A stretch of DNA of 64,000 nt from positions 1 to 64,000 of the forward strand of contig JAJNNX010000090.1 of assembly GCA_023159155.1 (NCBI GenBank). The letters are read 5' to 3'. Below the pieces are notes generated by a model, which ran no database searches, was not told the origin of the DNA, and saw only the letters and a program-made list of their open reading frames with translations. Shown here piece after piece: positions 58,901 to 64,000 of this stretch. The position numbers were made by a program, and so were the translations under genes. Every line of letters starts with the position of its first letter. Within the stretch, counting starts at the first letter, position 1. The stretch is from Ustulina deusta (lineage: Eukaryota > Ascomycota > Sordariomycetes > Xylariales > Xylariaceae).

Positions 58901-60360
58901 TACCAGGAACTGCACATATTAGGTTTGGTAATAGTAGTACAATTTTAGCTATAAGTACTGTATAAATAAAAAATATCTTTGGTATAACAATATACTATAT
59001 TCTAGATAGCTTAATACTATTTTTATTTTTTTAAAAAAATACTAATCGCTTATAAGCATACTTTAATAATATAAAAGATATTATTATACGAAAAAATAGT
59101 AAGACTATTTTTATTATATATAAATAAGAATACTTATTTTTTAATATTAGACCGTATAAAGCTAGTATATTTTTTATAAAAATAAAACTATAATAGTTTT
59201 ACTGCTAATTTAAACACCTTTATATAGAAAGACTATATAAAATGTTTAGTTATATAAAGCATAATATTAACTATTTAATTTTAGAAAAGATCTAGAAGTT
59301 CTATTATTATTACTAGTTATATAAATAAGTATCTTAATATTTTAAATTTTTAATTAAAAACAATTATAATTTTAACTATAAAATAATAATTAATGCTATA
59401 CAAATAAACAATAAATAAGTCCTTTATATAATTAATGCTACTATATTGTTTTAAGCAGTAATATTTTTTAAATCGATATCTATACAAAACGTTTAAAAAG
59501 CGTTATATAAATATTAGATTAATATATATTAAGGATCTTTTAATAATATTATATATGATCTAAATATAAACTTTTTATTTAAAAAGTTTTAGAACTAAGC
59601 TAGGATTATAAGCTTTTAATATTGCGTAATGCCTATTAAGGCATACTAAGTAATAAGCAAGATCAAAAGGGCATACGGCCTATTTTATTATATATATAAT
59701 ATATTAAAAACTAAAATTAATTATTATATAAAAAATAAATTAATTTTATAAATGGCAATTAAGGCTTTGAATAATACTGCTAGGCCAAATAGCCTTATAT
59801 TAACCCTTTTAGTTTTTAGAGCATACCTTAGAATTAATTAGGACTTACCCCTTTTGTTTAATATTATATAAAGAGCAAAGGCTATAAGAAAGGCTATAAA
59901 AATATTATATAAAAAGAAAACAAAGGTTAAGATTAACTATACGATTAATTAGTACAATAGACTAGTTTTGTATAATGTATTATTGTTTCCTTTCTAAAGC
60001 AAAGTCCTAGTATAGCGGGAGAAAGAAGGCTAGGACGGACTGTACGAAATAAAATCTATTAAAAGGTTAAATATAATTATTAATTTAACAAATGGCCCGA
60101 TACGGTTTAAATGGATTTAAATTAAGCCTTACTACTATATAACCAAAAAAATATCTTTGGACAATTAGAACAAAGAAGCAAAAAATATATAACCTTTTTA
60201 GGAGCCTAACGTATAAAAAAAACAAAAATACCCTCAAAAAGCTGTATAATTTTTTATAACCTTTATATAATAGATTAGCTAGCTATTCCTAACCTTTAAA
60301 GAAAAATAGAACTATGCCTTAGCTGTTAAATTGTACAAAAATAGTATAATTAATACACCC
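58901..60360 (+). pseudogene. Copia-1 protease-to-integrase region
   Basis: From 58,915 the frame reads His-Ile-Arg-Phe-Gly-Asn-Ser-Ser-Thr, then Lys-Asn-Ile-Phe-Gly-Ile-Thr, matching the domain upstream of integrase in a common ascomycete Copia lineage. At 59,196-59,325 it keeps the zinc-binding head: His at 59,215 and a second His later, then Phe-Tyr-Tyr-Tyr-Tyr where the family has Phe-Cys-His-Tyr-Cys, both Cys having become Tyr. Asp-to-Asn changes follow at about 59,365-59,440 in the catalytic core, and at about 60,090-60,140 a Thr-Asn-Gly-Pro-Ile-Arg-Phe...Lys-Pro-Tyr-Tyr run closes the domain. Confidence 0.75.
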
Positions 60361-61470
60361 GGCGGACTATTTAAAAAATCGGACGCTATAGAAATTAATA
60401 ACCTTGTTGCACGAGGCGTATTTTAGTTTATAAAATATAACCCGGCTAAACATAATAATACTTAGATTTTTAAGTCCTGGCTTATATAAAAGATTAAAAA
60501 GAAAACAACTAAGCTATACAAAAAGTCCTAACTTATTGTATAAAACTATAATAATAAAAATAAAGAAATAGTTCTTATTTAGTTGCTTATAATCTAGTAA
60601 ATAAACTAGCAACTATTTTTTGTACTAGGCCCTTTTTTAATCTGTAATTTTAATGTTTCGGGCGAGCTCTGAAATATTATATAAGCGTATATACAATCGA
60701 AGGACAAGCTAGCTAGAAAAATTATTATATAACTGCTATCCGAACTAAAGTTGAAATATTCTAATAGAATAATCCTTTAGATTATATAACTACTATATAG
60801 ATTTGTAGAATTAGGGCTATACTAGTTCAAAACGTACTACTAGTACTACTGCAAAAAACTAAAAATAATTATTTTTATATATAACTTATATTTTTTATTT
60901 ATAAAAAATCTGTTGTATAACTTTAGTATTACTAGCCTATAAACAGACAATACGTTTAGCTTTATAATCTTAGGTTTTTTAGAAAAAAAAAATATAAATT
61001 CTAATAAGCTAAGTTTTATATGAAGCTAAAAAAAGCACTTCGGCAAGACTACTTTGTAGAGTTTAATAGTAGACAAATTATACTGTTGTCCGAAAAGAAA
61101 ATTATTTTAACCTAAAAAAGCTAAGCAAACCAACTAGACCTGGTTAACCTTTGTACGGCTGATTTTGCCTAGTAATATATTTTGTAATAGGCAAGAAAGG
61201 CATATATTAGTAGTATTTGCTAGCTAGAAGTAGCATACAACTTATGTATTGCTGCTTAAATAATAAACCTTATACTACATAACGTTAAGAATTTAAACAA
61301 AAAGATTTAATAGCAAATAAATAACTGTAACTGCGGCTTAATGTTTGTATTACTTGATTTACGCTATATAAAACTATTTATTTTTACGGACAAATTGTTT
61401 GTAAATAATACAGATATAACTTTTTAGTTTGGATTTATTATTATACTAGGTATAAAGCGCTATATAAAAG
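60361..61470 (+). pseudogene. Copia-1 reverse transcriptase
   Basis: At 60,386-60,455 the frame reads Glu-Ile-Asn-Asn-Leu-Val-Ala-Arg-Gly-Val-Phe (E-I-x-x-L-x-x-x-G-V-F). From about 60,511 it reads Lys-Ser-stop-Leu-Ile-Val-stop-Asn-Tyr-Asn (K-S-R-L-V-V-Q-x-Y-N). Near 60,790-60,840 there is Leu-Tyr-x-Phe and Phe-Lys-Thr-Tyr. The catalytic box is at 60,940-60,951 as stop-Thr-Asp-Asn, from Q-T-D-D, so the second catalytic Asp is lost. Confidence 0.8.
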
Positions 61471-61860
61471 AAAATTTAAGTTTTAAGATTAAAGGCAATA
61501 TTATATACTAAAACTTAAATAAATATAAACAGGTAACTAGAAGTATACTTATAAATAAGTTATATAATATAATTAACAGATTTGATAGCGCTATTGCCTT
61601 CCGTACAATACTTTAAAAAATCATAGCCTTACTAGAATTGCCCCTAATCCTAACTGTTTTATATTCAAACTTAAAGTTGTTATATAATTGCTTAGTAAAA
61701 CTAAGTATAACATAAGAGAAGTAATTAATAATTAATATTATATCTTTCCGCAAGTTATATAAAAAAAAAAAATCTTTAAAATATAATAGATCAATAAAAA
61801 AAACAACCTAGCTAACGCGTTTATAAAACAAACGCTAAACCAAGCATTAAAAACCTTTGT
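61471..61860 (+). pseudogene. Copia-1 RNase H
   Basis: From about 61,497 the frame reads Gly-Asn-Ile-Ile-Tyr-stop, then Gln-Val-Thr-Arg-Ser-Ile-Leu-Ile-Asn-Lys-Leu-Tyr. This is the conserved V-T-R-S-x-L-A-S-E-L-Y strand with the catalytic Glu as Lys. A Tyr-Ser-Asn segment near 61,665 corresponds to the later Y-S-D Asp strand, and an Ile-Asn-Ile-Ile-Ser-Phe-Arg segment follows. The pol frame ends by about 61,860. Confidence 0.75.
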
Positions 61861-62582
61861 TTTAATAAACAAGCTAACCGTACAAATTAAAACATTTGTT
61901 AAACAAATATAAAGAATTATTATACAAGTATAGCATTTATAAAAAAAAAAAAAGTTAGAATAGTAAAAGTAATATATAATATATTAACTCTAAATAAAAA
62001 CAATACAAACCTCACTCTATTCCTTTCCAAGTATTTATTTTTTTATTATATAACTAAGAACCCCCTATAAAACCTCTTTTTTTATATATATAGTAACTGC
62101 ATCGAGCACCGTACGATCGCTATATATACGCGGCGCAAATATTACGCTAGAATCTGACGATCTAGCAATAGCTATAAAACAGGAAACTACTGCGGGCCGT
62201 ATAGGCATTTTATATACAAGCAGTAATAGCGGTACTACGCAACTAGATAAAAACTGTACGAAGGTAACCCTTGCAACAAAAGATTTGCGTAATTACAAGC
62301 GTAAGCAGCTTAATTAATAATACCTAAATCTAAATATTAACTAAAGGCAGAGCGGCAATCTAGGCTTTATTAGCTTATATATAAAAAGCCAATATATTAG
62401 TAATATATATAAATATACTATATAAAGCAAAAATAAGTACTTATATTAATATATAACGTAGCAAAGAAGCAATAATTGTTTAGATTGTTTGTTAGCAATA
62501 GTACGATGTTATATCCGGGCTTCTGTCCAATAATAATAGGCATGCAACTACTGTTACTAAATAGCTAGATAGCGTCTATTAT

Positions 62583-62664
62583 ATGAATATGTGTATATAT
62601 ATGTATATATATATGTATGTGTATGGGTACAGGTGTATATATGTGTATATATATATAAAAATGG
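62583..62664. repeat. TATG/TATA microsatellite
   Basis: Alternating TATGTGTATATATATG-type words over about 80 bp. The minus-strand open frame across it (His/Ile/Tyr repeats) is an artefact of the repeat. Confidence 0.8.
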
Positions 62665-62756
62665 ACCAACGTATAAAGTAATAAATTATAAAAACAACAA
62701 GGGACAGAGAACAGCAAAGAACTCGAGTGCTTTTTATACTCGGGCTCTTTTACGCA

Positions 62757-62886
62757 CAAGCTAATACATACTTGCTTACTTTTGCGTTCTTTTTATACAA
62801 AATAATATATACTTGTTTATTACTTCTGCGTTCTTTCCATACAAAGCAATGTATACTTGCTTACTTCTATGTTTTTTTTGTATAAA
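62757..62886. repeat. Three tandem copies of a ~44-bp unit
   Basis: Each copy has ATACTTGYTTAYT, then TGCGTTCTTT (last copy ATGTTTTTT), then ATACAAA, starting near 62,757, 62,801 and 62,846. Differences are mainly transitions. It lies in the Copia-1 3' noncoding region. Confidence 0.7.
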
Positions 62887-63298
62887 AGATGTTTATTAAT
62901 TCGGCTATATACGCACTATACTAAAAGCTTTAACTAGCAACTACCCGTACAAAGCCCACCAACCAGACAAGCTAGTTAATTATAAACCTCGCTAGTGTAC
63001 GGATCAGAAGCACCTAGTTCAGCTTTGACCCGGATGGCCACCGAATGACCCCTAACCTATATTTTTAGCCAATTGTATAGCTAAAACATTAGCCTTACAA
63101 TCCTACCTTTTATAATTATATTTAAAATAAATAACTAAGTAACTTAGCTGTTATACGTAAGGCTAGATCGCCGATCTAATCAATACGCTTATTAAATAAA
63201 GTATTACATATATATTTTAGTTAGTTGTATAGTACATAATTATTTTTTTTTTTCTTTTTATACAACAAGCAGTTATAACTAAAAAAAAAAATAGCTAG

Positions 63299-63585
63299 TA
63301 TTAGAATAACTAGCATTAGTTACAACCATATTGTACACCCGCGTATCGCACAAATGAACAGATATCTTTGTACGGAGACTATTAGCTATAGGGACTTTAT
63401 TTCTTTTTATTATTTCAGCTCGTACGCTAGCAGAATTCTTTCCTTAAAAGGAATTCTGTTTCGTACGAAGCATTCTTTTTTTTTTTTTTTTTGGTACAAG
63501 ATTTAGATATAGTATAATATAGTACATTCTATCAACGCGCGTTTATTTGCTTTTATGTACAATATCGTACATAGCCTATTCAATA
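63299..63585 (+). repeat. 3' LTR of Copia-1
   Basis: Starts TATTAGAATAACTAGC (TGTTGG altered by two G-to-A changes) and ends CCTATTCAATA. It is the same length as the 5' LTR, and the differences read by eye are almost all transitions. Confidence 0.9.
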
Positions 63586-64000
63586 TTATATAATAATAAA
63601 AATAATATTATAAAATAAATTAAGTTATATTTAATAAAACATATAATATATTTTTTTTTAATTATAAATAGCAATAAAAACTACTAAAAATATAAAATAA
63701 TATAAATATAGTATTATATTGCTAGATTTATATTATAAGTATTCTATTTATATATAAAAAAAAAAATTCTTGTTTAAACTTTAACTTGTTTAAACTAATA
63801 CAAAAAGTATCTAAAATAAAATAATATAAAATAATCTTAAATATATATATTTAAAAGCTAATATTAAATTTAGCTATTTTAATATAGTTTATTATTTAAT
63901 TTTAAAAATAATGCTTTAAAAATAATATATTATTATTTTTATTTTATTTAAGCTAGACTATAACTTACTGTTTATTATATTGAATATTTTAAAATATTAT
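63586..64000 (+). other. TTATA duplication and AT-rich sequence right of Copia-1
   Basis: This should continue the TLH-like helicase (motif II onward) if the insertion is simple, because the left flank stops in the helicase domain. Readings such as Ser-Cys-Leu-Asn-Phe-Asn-Leu-Phe at about 63,770 are compatible but not decisive. No DEC/DEH box could be placed with confidence. Confidence 0.35.

Larger units (their letters stand above)
61861..63298 (+). other. Copia-1 long 3' noncoding region
   Basis: About 1.4 kb between the end of RNase H and the 3' LTR, with more CG words than pol. It holds a TATG/TA microsatellite, a triplicated 44-bp unit and no recognised protein. An A-rich tract (AACTAAAAAAAAAAATAGC) stands just before the LTR in the polypurine position. 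Confidence 0.6.
56156..63585 (+). mobile_element. Copia-1: complete Ty1/Copia LTR retrotransposon, moderately RIP-mutated
   Basis: 7,430 bp with two 287-bp LTRs (56,156-56,442 and 63,299-63,585), a TTATA duplication on both sides, and a plus-strand pol in the Copia order: integrase before reverse transcriptase and RNase H. It keeps more CG-containing words than the rest of the window, so it is probably the youngest insertion. The frames carry RIP-type stops and Asp-to-Asn changes, so it cannot be autonomous. It interrupts the TLH-like helicase. Confidence 0.9.

Noticed and set aside
62565..62759. 64-codon minus-strand frame with His/Ile/Tyr repeats
   Set aside because: Produced by the TATG/TATA microsatellite.
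1..64000. Mitochondrial genome, given the extreme A+T content
   Set aside because: No rRNA, tRNA or respiratory genes; instead LTR retrotransposons, an intron-bearing nuclear-type gene and RIP signatures.

Overview
This window looks like a RIP-mutated, gene-poor AT-rich block from a filamentous ascomycete (Pezizomycotina). Almost all of it is extremely A+T-rich, and CpA/TpG are visibly depleted. Old coding frames can still be read, but Asp codons have become Asn, His has become Tyr, Gly has become Ser/Arg/Lys, and Gln/Trp have become stops. These are the C-to-T and G-to-A changes left by repeat-induced point mutation. The only stretch of ordinary base composition is about 9,975-12,345, and it carries the only substantial intact reading frame. 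No rRNA, tRNA, CRISPR array or telomere repeat was seen.

Layout. 1-9,974 is a nest of Ty3/Gypsy-type elements. A complete element (Gypsy-1a, 1,141-7,045, with TG...CA-type LTRs of about 235 bp and the target duplication GCTAT) sits inside the reverse-transcriptase frame of a second, chromodomain-bearing element (Gypsy-2, 1,084-1,140 and 7,046-9,974). Pieces of two further Gypsy-1 copies lie at 1-1,083. 9,975-12,345 is the gene island: a conserved-looking hypothetical protein, apparently cut at its 5' side by the Gypsy-2 LTR. 13.3-19.0 kb is a Copia element on the minus strand (Copia-2). 19-21.3 kb is unresolved relic sequence with one G+C-richer patch. 21.36-24.84 kb is a tandem-repeat block built from 15-bp units that form a 120-bp higher-order repeat. 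25.3-25.6 kb is a 7-bp microsatellite. 26-36.2 kb is a long, unrecognised minus-strand coding relic with low-complexity charged tracts. 36.97-44.76 kb is a Gypsy element (Gypsy-3) that appears to have split a foldback/TIR element, and an unsplit relative of that target lies at 45,201-45,605. 46-50.5 kb is unresolved. 54-56.15 kb is the relic of a telomere-linked RecQ-type helicase (TLH-like) on the plus strand. It is interrupted at 56,156 by a complete, less decayed Copia element (Copia-1, 56,156-63,585, 287-bp LTRs, target duplication TTATA).

How the parts relate. There is no operon or pathway here. The window records repeated transposition followed by RIP. The order of events can partly be read: Gypsy-2 before Gypsy-1a, the foldback element before Gypsy-3, and the TLH-like gene before Copia-1. 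The TLH-like helicase, the satellite block and the lack of genes suggest a subtelomeric location. An AT-rich, RIP-formed regional centromere is the main alternative. Domain calls come from reading translations by eye and recalling family motifs; no database search was run.
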